Positions 45,901 through 58,001 of a stretch of DNA of 64,000 nt are shown here, piece after piece (position 1 is the first letter of the stretch; every line of letters begins with the position of its first letter). Location of the stretch: contig CAXIPT010000002.1 of the NCBI GenBank assembly GCA_964030475.1, positions 1,314,519 through 1,378,518 of the forward strand. The letters run 5' to 3'. The position numbers and the translations under genes are program-made. This DNA comes from Tethya wilhelma. Taxonomy: Eukaryota > Porifera > Demospongiae > Tethyida > Tethyidae. The notes under the pieces are model-generated. The model was not told the origin of the DNA. It did not search any database and saw only the letters and a program-made list of their open reading frames with translations.

Positions 45901-48900
45901 AGGCAATGATCGTCATAAATATAACCTACATTTAAGCAGAAGACGTACGCCAGACTATACTATATATAACACATAATATATAGAAAATTTTGCCGTTGAC
46001 TACACTAGAGTGGGGCTCGCTCCGGCTCGCCCTAATCACTATATATAAATATCTAGCAAAACAAAATTAAGCCCTCAAACTTGCTCAAAGGCTCTCCCCA
46101 ACAGATTACCAACTGCATACAAGGCCTGAAACTCACAGAAACTTCACTGGGCACTCGTAGAGACTGCTAGTGGAAGCCACAATTGTGCCATTTTTGTTCT
46201 CCTAACGTACGTACTTACGTATACTTATATGTACGTACTAACTGACCTACTTGAACATGGTGTTGGGCTAACTTTGACAGCACAAGGTAAGTCCTTTTCA
46301 AGGGAACTGCATTCCTTGATACTTGTTTTCATAACAGATAAGCCTCAACAAAAACTATAGAAATCCTTGAAAGTTAGCATATAAATTCATGTACTTCAAT
46401 GTAGCAATCTTTCTGTAGTTAGAGTTCAAAGGTCACGTCATTATCTATCCACGTGGCATTTAGCACACGCATGAGCTACTCGAGCATTTTAATGCATGAA
46501 GCTGCTACTCAAGCTTTTTGTAGGCACTATAACCAGTCTCTAATAGTCTTCATCACTGCAGTGTTGAAAAAAATGAATAAACAAGTAGTAAAAAAATTTC
46601 AAAAAATAACCAGTGTAGGAATGGGCAGTACTATAAAAAGTATTGGAACAAGGCATGCCTCAATTTCGGCACATGACTACTTCATTTTTTTGTGTTCAAG
46701 TCCTGGCCGGTATAATCTATTCCTGCCTACTGTACTTTATTCTGATACTCTTGATGATAGCTATTTATCTACAGATCGTTCTTGAACCATTTACAACAAT
46801 AATTGAGGGATTGAAAATGAAAATGAAGTAGTCATGTGCCGAAGAGCAAGGGGAAAACCGAGGGCAATATGTATATTTCCCTCGGTTTTCCCCTTCATAT
46901 TACCCTGGGAGCTGTTCAAGACTCTAAAAGATACTCCAGCGCTTCAAAGAAACTTCGGAAGACTTCAAGAAGACAGTGTTAGTGTTTCTTTTCCTCGTAG
47001 ATAATATTTTTCTCTGTTTCAAGAGTGAATTTTAGCGCATAAACCCGAAGTTGACGAAAACTCTTGCTCAAGTCAAAACACAGCTCAAAAGTGGTAAGAA
47101 ACTAGCGACAAGTCTAAGCGCTGGGATACAAGCATTTTAGAACATGCCTACTGACGGGCATTATCGGGCATAATACCTCGTGTATTTCCGATATCGTCCT
47201 AGTAGGCATGTTCTAACATATACATATATACCCTTAACACTATATATATGTCCACAGACAAGTTCATGCACTATATATTAATTTATTTCTTCTCTTCGTT
47301 TGATTAACCCAAGATTTTAAAATTGAATCCTTATATGTTATTGTAGAATTAAAGGTTGTTCATGGTGAAGTCAAACATCTGGAAAAGAATTTTTCAGAAG
47401 TTACTACATGTACATATAATGTAATAATCAAAAACAAAGTTGACATATCAGCATTCCGTGCAAATGTTACTGCTCTTAGTTTATCACTGAAACGAGAACA
47501 CCAGCAATTTATCGATGAACAGCTTCAAGGTTGTACTACACTCAGTGAATCGTGGGTATGTCTTAACAAATACTGGAATTTTCTTAACTACACTCTACTC
47601 GAACACATTGTCCAAACTTTTGGATGTGCAGACTTAAAAGAAAAGATGAATGTGTACGTTAGTGATCTTCAAAAATTTCGTATATCAACTAAGCTGCATG
47701 TTTTTATTAAGTACTGCAAAACAGAAAACTTTCCTGAACTTCCTGAAATAGAACTTCATAGCTTTGTTTTAAGGAAGAGTGATCTTATTTGGGAAACAAC
47801 AACATTAGAAGATGTAGAAAAACTCCAAAAAACCCTTACAAACAAGTTTTTTCTTCCAGCATGTTTACAATTTTTAAGGGATGTTAGTGATGGCTCGCTA
47901 GTAATAACGTGGTACTTACCTGCTCAGACTGCTGCTGTCTTGAGAGAAGATATTGAAAATATGAGAGACAAAAAATTTTTTGAAGAAAACCAGATAGAGT
48001 GTATTTCTATACAGGGACGAAAGTGTTATTACTCTCCATTGAGGAAGTATGCAGCCTTCCTAAGATGTGTATACTCATCAAAGGAAAATAAAAACATTGA
48101 ACCTTTCAAACTCGCTCAAATTGTGAAGCAGGAAGTCAACCATAAAAAAATTGACAGCTTCACAAGATCTAGCATCCGTGGTAATATAGATGATGTGTTT
48201 TTCATGAAAGAGTCAATAGCTGAAAATGATATAGGTAGGATTAAAGATACATCTAACAGGTATCGTAAACCAAAGCTAGTGCTGATTGATGGTGCACCTG
48301 GAGTAGGTAAAACAACATTGAGTTCCCAGGTTTGTTACAAGTGGTCACAAAGTAAAATTTTACAGGAATACTCTCTTCTTATCCTCCTCCCATTACGAGA
48401 CAACCAAGTTAGATCCTCTAATTGTATTGCTGATCTTTTGAACTACTCTGAACTACAGCAAGTAGTAGCACAAGAGTTACAAAGGAGTCAAGGTGAAGGG
48501 GTTCTCTTTTGGTTGGAAGGATTTGATGAATTGGAAGAAGACCTGCGTACCAAGTCTTCAGTGTTTCTTGACCTGATAAATGGAAAAGTTCTACCTAAAG
48601 CTACAATTGTTGTGACTAGTAGGCCGTGGGCTAGTAAAGAGATTGTAAAACAATTATCGGAAAGAACTGACCAACATATCGAAATTGTAACAACGCCATG
48701 TAAGCAACTTGATCGTATATGTAGAGAAGGAAAGATAGGTGCTTCATCATTTGGACAGTTTTCTGAATATGTTGATTCCAATGAACCGATTTTTGCTGCC
48801 ATGCATACTCCAATTACAGCTGACATTACTGTTGAGGTTTTTGAGTGGAATATGAAAAAAGCCTTGCCACTTCCTTGTACAATGACCCAGTTGTACACAA

Positions 48901-50600
48901 GCTTCACTCTTAAGTTACTAGCACAACATCTTCCAAGTAACAATGGTTCAAATCAGTTCGAACTACACGGATTTGATGACTTACCTCATAATGTTTATGA
49001 GCAATTCTGGTCTCTCTGTCAGCTGGCGTATGATGGCATAGTAAAAAAGCAGTTTGTCTTTACTGACCTTCCCTCTGAGTTTGAGTGTCTTGGACTAATG
49101 CAAACAGTGGAGCAATTCTATGATGAGAACCACCCCCAAAAGTCATACAATTTTATTCACCTGACCTTGCAAGAATACTTGTCTGCTTTTTTCATGAGTC
49201 AACAATCAACACTAGAACTGTTTCATAAGCATCATAATTCAAGTCACTTCAAGATGGTTCTTCGTTTTTTGGCTGGATTAACTCGTCTTCAGTATCTCTC
49301 ACCAGTCTTAAGTCAACAATTGTGCGAAAATGACAATCTAACCCTCTTTCATTGGCTGTTTGAAGCTAATGACAGATCCGTTGTAGTCTCTAATCTGACA
49401 TTGGATAGGATAAATGTCCGATCATCATACAGCTGGACTAGTCTAGATTACTATGTTGTTGGTTACTGTCTATCACTGTCCAACTGTGCCTGGAATTTAG
49501 ATTTCTTTAGATTTATTGATAACGATGGGCTGAAAATGTTTTCCAGAGGAGTGTTGCAAAACAGTGATTTTGAATGCAAAGGCTACATTATGAATGCCCG
49601 GTTAGGATTAACCTCTAATAGTATTTCTGCAGCTGGTATAGAATGGTTTTCAAAACTCCCAAACAGAGTTTTTTCTGGTTTAGTAAATCTTAACCTCTCA
49701 CGAAATAAACTAGATGAAAAAGCTTTAACACTACTTAGCAATGCAATACCGTCAATGCCATCGTTAGAGAAGCTCAATTTAAGTGGAAATCCTACTATTG
49801 GATGTGGAGGAGCAGTGATTTTGCTCAAGTCATTACTTACCACCAACACAACATTGAGAGAACTTGATTTTCATGACACTGGCATTGGAGAAGAAGACAC
49901 CATTATCATAGGAGAGTTATTAAGTAGAAACAAAAGTATGACAAAACTTGGAATTACTGGTATATCATCTAGAAGTGTCAATTACATTTTAAAGGGTCTT
50001 CATGAAAACAACTCACTTGAAGAACTCATTGTGTGGGACTCACAGTTTACACTAGAGGCCGCAACATTGTTATCATCTGTACTAAAACAACCAACATGTC
50101 GACTCCAGATGGTCAATATTCAGGGTTGTGGAATAGCTTCTAATAGCTGCATTAATCTAGCTGAAGGACTAAGTAATAATCAATCAGTAAGAACGCTACG
50201 TCTATCATCTAATCCCATAGGAGATGAAGGAATTGCATCACTGGCTAAAATGCTGTCACAAAACAAACACATAGAAGAACTTTGGTTGTCAAGTTGCAAT
50301 GTCACCTCTAATGGAGCAGTACAACTAGCAAATGTACTTTCTACTGAAAATAAAAGTCTAAAGATATTGTGCTTTCCAGGCAATTCTATTGGGCCAGAGG
50401 GTGCTACTGCACTTGCAGTGATGATAGAAAATAACAGATCACTTAAGGAACTATGGCTGCATATCGATAAGTCCTTGGAAGAAGATGGTGTGCGTCAATT
50501 AATTAGTGGATTAGCAAAAAATTCCAGTTTCAATGAATTAAGGCTACCACTAAAGTATAAAATGAAAGTACATGACGACAGGATCAGGTGGTGGCAATAG
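42996..50600 (+). CDS. 2A-2A-DEATH-NACHT-LRR receptor (NLR)
   Basis: Four coding exons, all joined in phase 1: 42996-43203, 43909-44043, 44498-44965 and 47347-50600 (1354 codons plus stop). Exon 1: hydrophobic segment ending in a 2A motif (Pro 66). Exon 2: second hydrophobic segment and 2A-like motif (Pro 113). Exon 3: a DEATH fold (SWEDIGLELGLDPATLECIQ; CFTVMLKHWLRK), about residues 120-205. Exon 4: a helical region, then NACHT with Walker A GAPGVGKTT (48291-48317), Walker B LFWLEGFDELEE (48504-48539) and VVTSRPWA, the HLTLQEYLSAFF helix (49156-49191) and about eight LRRs (49670-50560). NLRs are cytosolic sensors that oligomerise through NACHT and signal through DEATH partners. The start is uncertain: the frame is open upstream to a possible acceptor at 42924. 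Intron 3 holds an R3 MITE. Confidence 0.88.
43134..43193 (+). other. 2A-like ribosome-skipping motif 1 (exon 1)
   Basis: The hydrophobic run FYFKLLLLLSGDVETNPGP matches the 2A consensus D(V/I)ExNPGP, with the leucine-rich helix that normally precedes it. In 2A sequences the ribosome fails to form the Gly-Pro bond and continues with Pro. Cleavage here would release a ~65-residue leader. Nine-residue core at 43167-43193. The motif is followed by IYN and the splice donor. Confidence 0.9.
44001..44039 (+). other. 2A-like motif 2 (exon 2), non-canonical Asn
   Basis: LLIISSSLLQSGNVERNPGP: the NPGP core and preceding helix are kept, but the usual Asp of DxExNPGP is Asn. It could be less active than motif 1. 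It ends four bases before the exon 2 donor, the same arrangement as motif 1 in exon 1. Confidence 0.8.
45383..46700. repeat. R3 TIR-element copy inside NLR intron 3
   Basis: Starts ACGTACGATAGTACGTATAG with the GGAATGGGCC block, and from 46055 reads the same TIR interior as 39820-40040 (ATTACCAACTGCATACAAGG). The following part to about 46700 is an inverted match to 40860-41390, so the copy is rearranged. The open frame at 46453-46785 is part of this repeat and not a gene. Confidence 0.6.
46848..46895. repeat. Hairpin, 17-bp perfect arms, NLR intron 3
   Basis: AAGGGGAAAACCGAGGG at 46848-46864 is complemented exactly at 46879-46895 with a 14-base AT-rich loop. Confidence 0.9.
47138..47215. 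repeat. Inverted repeat, 15-bp arms, NLR intron 3
   Basis: TAGAACATGCCTACT at 47138-47152 and AGTAGGCATGTTCTA at 47201-47215 surround 48 bases that contain a shorter CGGGCATTATCGGGCAT direct repeat. It lies about 130 bp before the acceptor of the NACHT exon. Confidence 0.85.
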
Positions 50601-51800
50601 CACCTTAAGTTAAGTTTGTTATGGTATAATTATTATTGTCAACAATGTTAGATGGATGTACATTTGTTTTTTTCTTTATATAATTATAGCTTGTTTTAAC
50701 ATTTTGTTCTAGTAAAACTAGAGAAGGGTTTTATTGCTTTAGTTAGTAGAATGTTTATCCTGCAGTTAACTAGTTTCTTTTATCTTAATTGAGAAGTTAA
50801 CACTACTATGATTTTTGTTAAACAAGTATCAACCTATAATCAATTTAAAAGGAAGGTATTATTATAATTATACTAATAAGACTTCCTCCAAACCAATGTG
50901 TAAACGTTACAACAACTGACATGTATAGGGTAATGTACAAGTTCAATTGAAGTCACAACAGGAATTATGCACAGAATCACAGTGGCTTCATGAGCATCAG
51001 TTAAGGGTTAGCTGGAGGAGAGTTCTCCATAATGAGAATGATATCTTTACATTGGTCTTTATCTCTACTGAAGTCTTCTCTATAGCTGCACACAGCTGTG
51101 GTGTAGGCATTTCCTTCACTTAAGGTTTGTGGTTTCATGGAGATCTTGCTTGACATGTGTGTTCATTTCATGTGTATAGTTGTGTGTGTTTGTGTTCCTA
51201 TCAAACCGTTAGAGAGAGACTTGTATTACAACAGCAAAAAAATTATGCTCCATTGTTAATAATTAACAATAATATCAAATATCATTGTTATAATTATATT
51301 GTCAACTGGAGGACAATTAATATGCCAGTGGTACCATAAGTGCAAGCATAGGCTAGTCATGGACTAAAAAAGGTTCTCATTCCTACACTACTAAGTCTTG
51401 ATTTTAATGATTCTTTGTAAATCAGATATACATCTGTAAGGCTTAACCCTTAAGTAATACAATCCATGGTCTGAATGAATAAAGCAAATTTGGTTATCCG
51501 ATTATCTGCGAAGTACGCAAATTCGATTTTTAAACGCACTTTTGTGTACTATGACATTTAACGCTATTGTTAGACAAAGCACTGAAATCTGGCTCTGTGC
51601 TCAAGTACCTCCCTACCCAAGGAAGTTCGACAGGGTCAAAAAGGTCAAGTAATTATTGCAAATTTCAATCTTCTTTCTTGCCTCCACGAGTGGGAGAGTT
51701 ACCTTTATTCTACAAGGTCAACGGAGAGCTGGTCCACGCAATGCTTTCTCAGTTTAGACAGGAAGCTGATACAAAACAGTTGTATAGTACGTTCTGGATT
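50601..51800. other. No gene seen; NLR 3' flank
   Basis: AT-rich sequence with no clear AATAAA close to the NLR stop. A 40-bp block near 51622-51666 (TTCGACAGGGTCAAAAAGG, then CAAGTAATTATTGC) recurs inverted at about 55985-56030 on the other side of the LINE. Confidence 0.45.
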
Positions 51801-53387
51801 ATCGATCCAGTTGGTGCCCAGTCAGAGGATGGATATAGAGGTCAGGATTGGTCACGTGATCTGGGAGGAGGCAGGCAATATTGACGGGAGCTTGTTGGAG
51901 TAGGCATGACCTCAGATCCTCCAGCGCAGGACAGATGGCTATAAAGTGCACAGCATCTTCTTTGGGTGAGCCACACAGCTTGCAAGATGGATCACCAGCA
52001 ACAAAGTTACCGTAGGAATGATTCCTGAAGCAGGCAGCATCTTTTTCAAGCCCATCACATCCAATCAGGAGCCTAATACGGAAGTTATTCTCTCTGGTGA
52101 GTGATGGGTTACCTAGCGTAACAGACCAATGAGCAAGCTGAGGAGGACCAAGAGCAAAGTCACAGCCACTCACATGGTAGTCTTCAAGAAATTAAGATAC
52201 GACCGGATTTGGAGCTGCCTTCTGATTGATCTTTTCCAGGTTGGCTTATTGAACTGGCGTAGAGAGAGAGAGTTGATGTCTGGGAGAGAGCATACTTTAA
52301 GTGTATCTTCGAATTCCAAATTAGGTATACAAGACCTCTACATGCAGGGGACTTAGCTCTTGCAAGTAATATACTTTTGGGCAGAGCCTCATCATCCATG
52401 TTGAGCAGTGAGTTTATCATGAAAGCACAGTTACCTCTGTTCAATCCGCGTAGCAATGTCTGATGATCTGAGGAGTATATTGAGAGCAGATGACTTGAAT
52501 GCACCGAGTGGGAACACCCTCAATTGTTCTTAGAATCTTCCTATGAATTCTTTCCAACATGGCAAGCTCGGTCTTGGTCAGAATCCAAAGTTCAGCACCA
52601 TACAAAAGAACAGATGAACTGTAAGATGTAAGAGGGTGAAGGCAGCCAAACCTGGAGCCAATCGAGTTAAGTGCGAAGAAAACACTACGAGCAGAAGTGA
52701 TTCGCTCAGCAGTACGATGTGCAGTTGTGTTGTGGACTGTCCTAAGGACACCCAAGTGGTGAGTTGCATCGAGCTACATCACTTCTTTACTATTAAGATA
52801 CCACTTCCTCATTACACGTGCAGTACGGGATGCGGCTGACTCACCCATGATGAGCTGCAGGCAATGATGGACAGTGGTTTTCAAGTATCCCAAGAAGTGG
52901 CATTACCTGAATGCTGACAAGTCAGCAGTTCTCAATCTGCGTTTATCAACTAGTGCAACGTCATCAGCAAACATTGGGGCACCACAATAAATTTTGTCGA
53001 TGCAAACTCTGAAACCAGATTGAGATAGGAGATCTAGCAGCTCATCAACAAAAAGACAGAACAGGAATGGTGACAGGACTCCTCCTTGACGGACACCTTG
53101 GTAGATTGGAAAGGAGGTTGACTCAACAGAGTTCCATAAAACAGAGCTAGTGAATGCAGTATACCAATTATTGTTGATGATTCTCCACAGTGGGCCTCTG
53201 ACACCCTTCTTATAGATTTTAAATAGCAGACCAGCATGCCACACCATATTGAATGCCTTCTGGACATCCAGAAAGGCAGCGTATGCCTTCTTCTCATCTT
53301 GTAAAGATTTGATTCCTTCTTGGAGTATGAAGGCTGAGTGGAGACAGCTCGTTTGTGACCTGAATCCACCTTGCAGAGGATTTATTA

Positions 53388-54087
53388 CAGGAGCATTAAG
53401 GCCTGACTTGCATTTAAAGACCTAATTAAAACTTGAAATTGAAATATCTTTTTTTGTACACATGTAAACAACCCTAAACTTTGTATACAAATTGAAACTG
53501 GTATTCTTTGCTCATGTGTAAACTTAAGTTGTCACATGACCTCGAATATTTGAATAATGGTGAAGTTAATTAGTGAAAAAATTCATCCTCCAAGGGCACA
53601 TGGTTGCCATAGAGATATGAGGTTCATATTGGGTATATATGTTAATTATGTTAATAACTAATTAATTATTCATGCGGATCATGAATAAATGAATATTTAA
53701 TGAGATATGCTCATTTTCTAATAAAAGCACACCCTAACTAAAAGTTCAAAATGCCATATCTCATTAAATATTCATTTATTCATGATCCGCATGAATAATT
53801 AATTAGTTATTAACCTAATTAACATATATACCCAATATGAACCTCATATCTCTATGGCAACCATGTGCCCTCGGAGGATGAATTTTTTCACTAATTAACT
53901 TCGCCATTATTCAAATATTCGAGGTCATGTGACAACTTAAGTTTACAGATGAGCAAAGAATATCAGTTTCAATTCGTATACAAAGTTTAGGGTTGTTTAC
54001 ATGTGTACAAAAAAAGATATTTCAATTTCAAGTTTTAATTAGGTCCTTAAATGCGGGGTCAGGAGGGGTCAGGCCTTAATGCACCTG
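53388..54087. mobile_element. 0.7-kb fold-back element inside the LINE
   Basis: Two arms of more than 300 bp are near-perfect inverted copies, from CAGGAGCATTAAGGCCTGAC on the left to its approximate complement ending at 54087, with a ~40-base centre near 53712-53752. The LINE protein is interrupted exactly across it. No TSD is evident. Confidence 0.85.
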
Positions 54088-54282
54088 AGAGGTGAAGATT
54101 GCTCATGAATCTTTAATTCTCAAGGACTTTACTAATGTTGGAGAGGACAGTGATCCCTCTTTAGTTGCCAGGGCAAGACATGTCCTTGTGATGACGCTTG
54201 GGGATTGGGGTGATTAAGCTGTGCAGGAATTCGGGAGGAATATGGGCAGAGCATATAGTTGCATTGAATAACACTGTGAGAT

Positions 54283-54786
54283 GGTCCAGTAGCAGGCTAC
54301 CGCCATGAATGAGATGTTTTGGATCGATTCCATCTGCCCCTACTGCTCTATTCGGCTTCAGGGATTGAACAGCCTCTAGCTGCTGCTACTTCATGACTAA
54401 AGACAACCTGGTCTTCTTGATCCACGTGCAATTGGCATTCATTCAGGATCCTATAGTACTCATCTTCAACTTCCTTGGTGAAACAAATTCAGCATATTGT
54501 TAGGTGATCGGCAAAATTTGCTGCCCAGGCCTCTGGTCCAGTAGCAGGCTACCGCCATGAATGAGATGTTCTGGATTGATTCCCTCTGCCCTTACTGCTT
54601 TATTCGGCTTTAGGGATTGAACAGCCTCTAGCTGCTACTTCTTCATGACTAAAGACAACCTAGTCTTCTTGATCCACGTGCAATTGGCATTTATTCAGAA
54701 TCCTATAGTACTCATCTTCGACTTCCTTGGTGAAACAAATTCAGCATATTGTTAGGTGATCGGCAAAATTTGCTGCCCAGGCCTCT
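54283..54786. repeat. 252-bp tandem duplication in the LINE
   Basis: 54283-54534 and 54535-54786 are near-identical, both starting GGTCCAGTAGCAGGCTACCG or its remnant and ending GCTGCCCAGGCCTCT. The unit is a multiple of three, so it need not shift the frame. Confidence 0.9.
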
Positions 54787-55644
54787 CGGACCTCCTCTCC
54801 TTTAAAAGTGTTCCCCTTGAAGGACAGGGTAGAGGTTGGCTCAGCAACATTCCCGTTAAACCTCCTGATGAGCCTAAACAACGTGGTGGGGTTATTGCAG
54901 TTGGTATCCAGCGACTAAAAGAAGCCGTCTCTCTGCTCCCTTTTCCTATGTCAAAGAAATAATCTGTATACTTTCTTGGCACTCTTGTATTGTGCTCTAG
55001 CAGGATGTTGGGTGGCGCATGGGTGGCCAGCCTTGACCCAGGCTTTGTGTGCTCTCTCAGAGCGTAAATGAGCCTCTCGTATATTGGGAGACCAACCCGG
55101 TTTCCTGTACTTAACAAAACTCTTCAGTTGGATGTGGTCACTGGCACTTGACTGGAGGCTACCACAAATTACTCCTAAGTGTTCATCAATTAGCTTGACA
55201 TCACTCATGAGAGCATCAAGGTCTGGTAATTCAATTGAGGTTAGTCTGGCCTCTACATCTGCTGTTTACGATTCTGCTATGTAAGTTTGCTCCAATTGTA
55301 GCGTTGCTTCCTATTGCAATGATATGTGCAAGTGCAGTGGAGACTTGCCATAACTGGCATGTGATCAGAGAGGTTCATTGGGTCGTTGCCTACGACCAGC
55401 ACATCATCAAACTTGGGCAAGATGTGGAGTGGACAAAGTACATGGTCAATTGTACCGACTGAGCTATGTGCCTCACTATAGTAGGTATGATGGTCTCTAA
55501 CAGGATAAATAAGGGATGCTAAGCAGGGCTGGAGATGCACAAAGCAGTAGCTCCACTTGTATCAGAACGTGGTCCACCTTGGTCCCTGTCAGTGTTAAAG
55601 TCACCCATAAGCATGACATCATTATCATATCCATCCAAGTACCA

Positions 55645-55990
55645 TTCATGTGTACCTATAACTGTACGAAAGAAGCGATTTACCATCTTACCCTGTGCAT
55701 TTGCGGTAGAAAGCAGTTTCTATCAATTTCTAGTAATGAAAGCAGCTGTTTAGTCCACTTCTTCCCCTGAAATTATGCCCTTCAAGTGTGGTTTCGTGTT
55801 CTTTCTGCAATGGCAAGGTCGAAGGTCACAATGTCTTGCAGAAAAGTACACTTTAGAGCTATAATTCCAGGTGGACCAAACTGCTGTTATTCTTACTATA
55901 GAAATTGATAAAAACTGCTTTCCACCGCAGATGCACAGGGTAAGACAGTAAATTGCTCCTTACGTATAGTTATACGGCACACATAATTGG
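55645..55990. repeat. Inverted duplication at the LINE 5' end
   Basis: The segment around ACCCTGTGCATTTGCGGTAG (55690) reappears in reverse orientation at 55872-55975 (CCACCGCAGATGCACAGGGT), with arms of about 100 bp and a ~110-bp spacer. Confidence 0.8.
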
Positions 55991-56171
55991 AATTTTCAAT
56001 AATTACTTGAATATTTTAATCCTGTCGAACCTCCTGCCCCCCTACTAAAATACAAAGTTTGAGTTGTAACTCTTGAAGGGATGTGGCTGTAGTAGTAGCT
56101 AAACGACTGGAGGTCACAATCAATGCGATCACAATAGTGATGTTTATTATGGCGTTTTCTCTACAGCCTTT

Positions 56172-56265
56172 CTAGTCTCATTCCCAGGCTCCTCCCTTGC
56201 AAATATTCCCTACGAAAATATAAGGGGGGAGAGAGCCTGGTATCAAATATTGCGTGCGTGATGTA
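56172..56265. mobile_element. Solo end of the MULE-type MITE family
   Basis: TAGTCTCATTCCCAGGCTCC followed by an inner GGGAGAGAGCCTGG resembles the terminus at 16590. No second end nearby. Confidence 0.45.
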
Positions 56266-56527
56266 TAGGTGGACGCCAAGGTGAATGCGAGCTACAGGAC
56301 ATTTCAAAATGCTTGCTCACACCCGGGGGCGCGAGCGACAATTTGCTTCACACCCGCCAGCCAGCCATGCATATGTGTGCATATCCCATTGTCAAATGAG
56401 TAGCAAATTTAAATTTTTACAGGGATCCGTCTTGTGCTCAATGTTTTTAACACATTTGCAAAGATGCCTCTTTCTTTATCAAATGATCTTGGTTGGAGGA
56501 TAGTAGAGATACATTATTACAATTAAG

Positions 56528-56710
56528 CAGTTTGGTAACCAAGAGATAACAGACATGCTATATGTGCATCCTTCAACAGTCAGAAGGATAATAAGATGCC
56601 CAAGGTGATGTCTCTCCAGCTTCCCTCATGGCCCAACCAACAGTATTATTGAGTTACTCCTAGCTAATCCTTCCGTATATGTGACTGAATTGTGGAAAAC
56701 CGACCACTTC
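56528..56710 (+). pseudogene. IS630/Tc1-mariner-like transposase N-terminal remnant
   Basis: A helix-turn-helix block reads KQFGNQEITDMLYVHPSTVR followed by RII, then after a TGA IIELLLANPSVYVTELW. Both are typical of the N-terminal DNA-binding part of IS630/Tc1-mariner transposases. The catalytic domain is absent. Confidence 0.5.
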
Positions 56711-57276
56711 GAGCAAAAGTTTTTTTGTAGTAATCGGCGGTTTTAGCGTAATACGCGACGCGCACGCGAGAAAAATTTTTTTGCACCAAATGGGAGGGGC
56801 ATACCTTGGTGAGCTGCAGACGTGATTTTATGGGTGGGGCTGCTTCTATTGCTGAGATATGAACATTTGAATGCAGCTATGTCAGCCATGGCTAGCTTCT
56901 CTCCCATTAGTACACGGGATGTGTTGCCATGTTCATTGATTAATTATTCTGATATGCAGCTGCCGCTTTACATCTCATTATAATTATGATTAGTAAGTAT
57001 TAGCTAGACTATTTTCTACTGTTAGAATAGGTATAGATGCAGGGATTTATTATTGGGCGCTTATTTCTGCACCATTTATAGCCTAGTTATTCTAGTTATG
57101 CGCCTGTCAATGTTACGCCTCACATAACCAGTGCAGGGGGATAGGTGGGGAATTTAAGGGGATTATCAAAATTTTCCACCCCTAACCCCGGGGACAGGAT
57201 GGGGATTTGCTATGCAGCAGTACGCATGCGCGACCGCCATTTTGTGGTTCTTGCTCCACGTGTGCATGTATGATGG

Positions 57277-57964
57277 ATGAATCAGATGTCGGCTGAAAAG
57301 AAGAGCGTTCTTGTTGAGTTCTCCGAACACTCACGAGTAGTGTCTTTTCATGAAAGTGAAAATGAGGCAGAAACTATCATTTCAGCAGTTACAGAAGCTT
57401 TTAGTGATGTTTTTCAAGCCAATCCACCACCTCCGTTTTTCCTCCAAATTTTTGATAAAGACTGGAGTCGGTATGTTGATGTTCAAAGTGGTGCTATTCC
57501 CAATAAGTCTGTATTAAGAGTTGTCTTAAGGGATGCAACCCTTTCCAAGGTGAGCTGTTGGTACATATGTGGCATTTTGAATGGTAAACTTGAATTGTAA
57601 AAACAATTTTTTTAGCTATCAACAGTGGCATCTGTCGTGTCGGATGTTGTGATTCTGACAAGTTCAACTGCCACTTCAGGACGTCCCATATCATCTCCTT
57701 CCTCTTTCAATCTGAAAGAAAAACTCGACTCTACATCTTTGCACCAGTTAAAATTTGTCGATGAGGGTGGTCTAGCTCGTTTACGAAAAGCCTCAGAACC
57801 ATCCAGTGAAGTAAGTTATGGTTACGTGCGTGTGCGTGTGTGTGTGTGTGTCATTGCCTAGCAACCACTACATTTTTAGCTAGTTACTAGATGGTTGAGG
57901 TGACAATAGAGTAGCTCCCTACTGAGGGGTCAGGGGGGTTACTATAATAAATGGTGCAACTAAA

Positions 57965-58001
<37 letters not shown>

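Larger units (their letters stand above)
51800..55830 (-). pseudogene. Non-LTR retrotransposon (LINE) ORF2, rearranged
   Basis: Minus-strand order is that of a LINE ORF2. Apurinic-type endonuclease: DVMLMGDFNTD near 55590-55620 and TIDHVL...DDVLVV...LSDHMPVM at 55360-55470. Linker 55208-54950. Reverse transcriptase: NPLQGGFRSQTS, LDVQKAFN, YQGVRQGGVLSPFLF (near 53080) and FADDVAL (near 52960), where the Asp pair is catalytic. Thumb at 52755-52441 (AELWILTKTELAMLERIHRK). C-terminal C-x2-C-H-C finger at 52173-51799 (CKLCGSPKEDAVHFIAIC). It is broken by a 0.7-kb fold-back insertion, a 252-bp tandem duplication, a small inverted segment near 52850-52935 and several frameshifts. The clade is not assigned. 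Confidence 0.85.

Noticed and set aside
46453..46785. 110-codon plus-strand open frame in NLR intron 3
   Set aside because: It lies wholly in an R3 repeat copy whose related sequence at 40860-41390 does not keep the frame; no domain.
47646..50600. The Met at 47646 as the start of the NLR protein
   Set aside because: The frame is open for another 99 codons to a phase-matched acceptor at 47346, and DEATH and 2A exons upstream join in the same phase.
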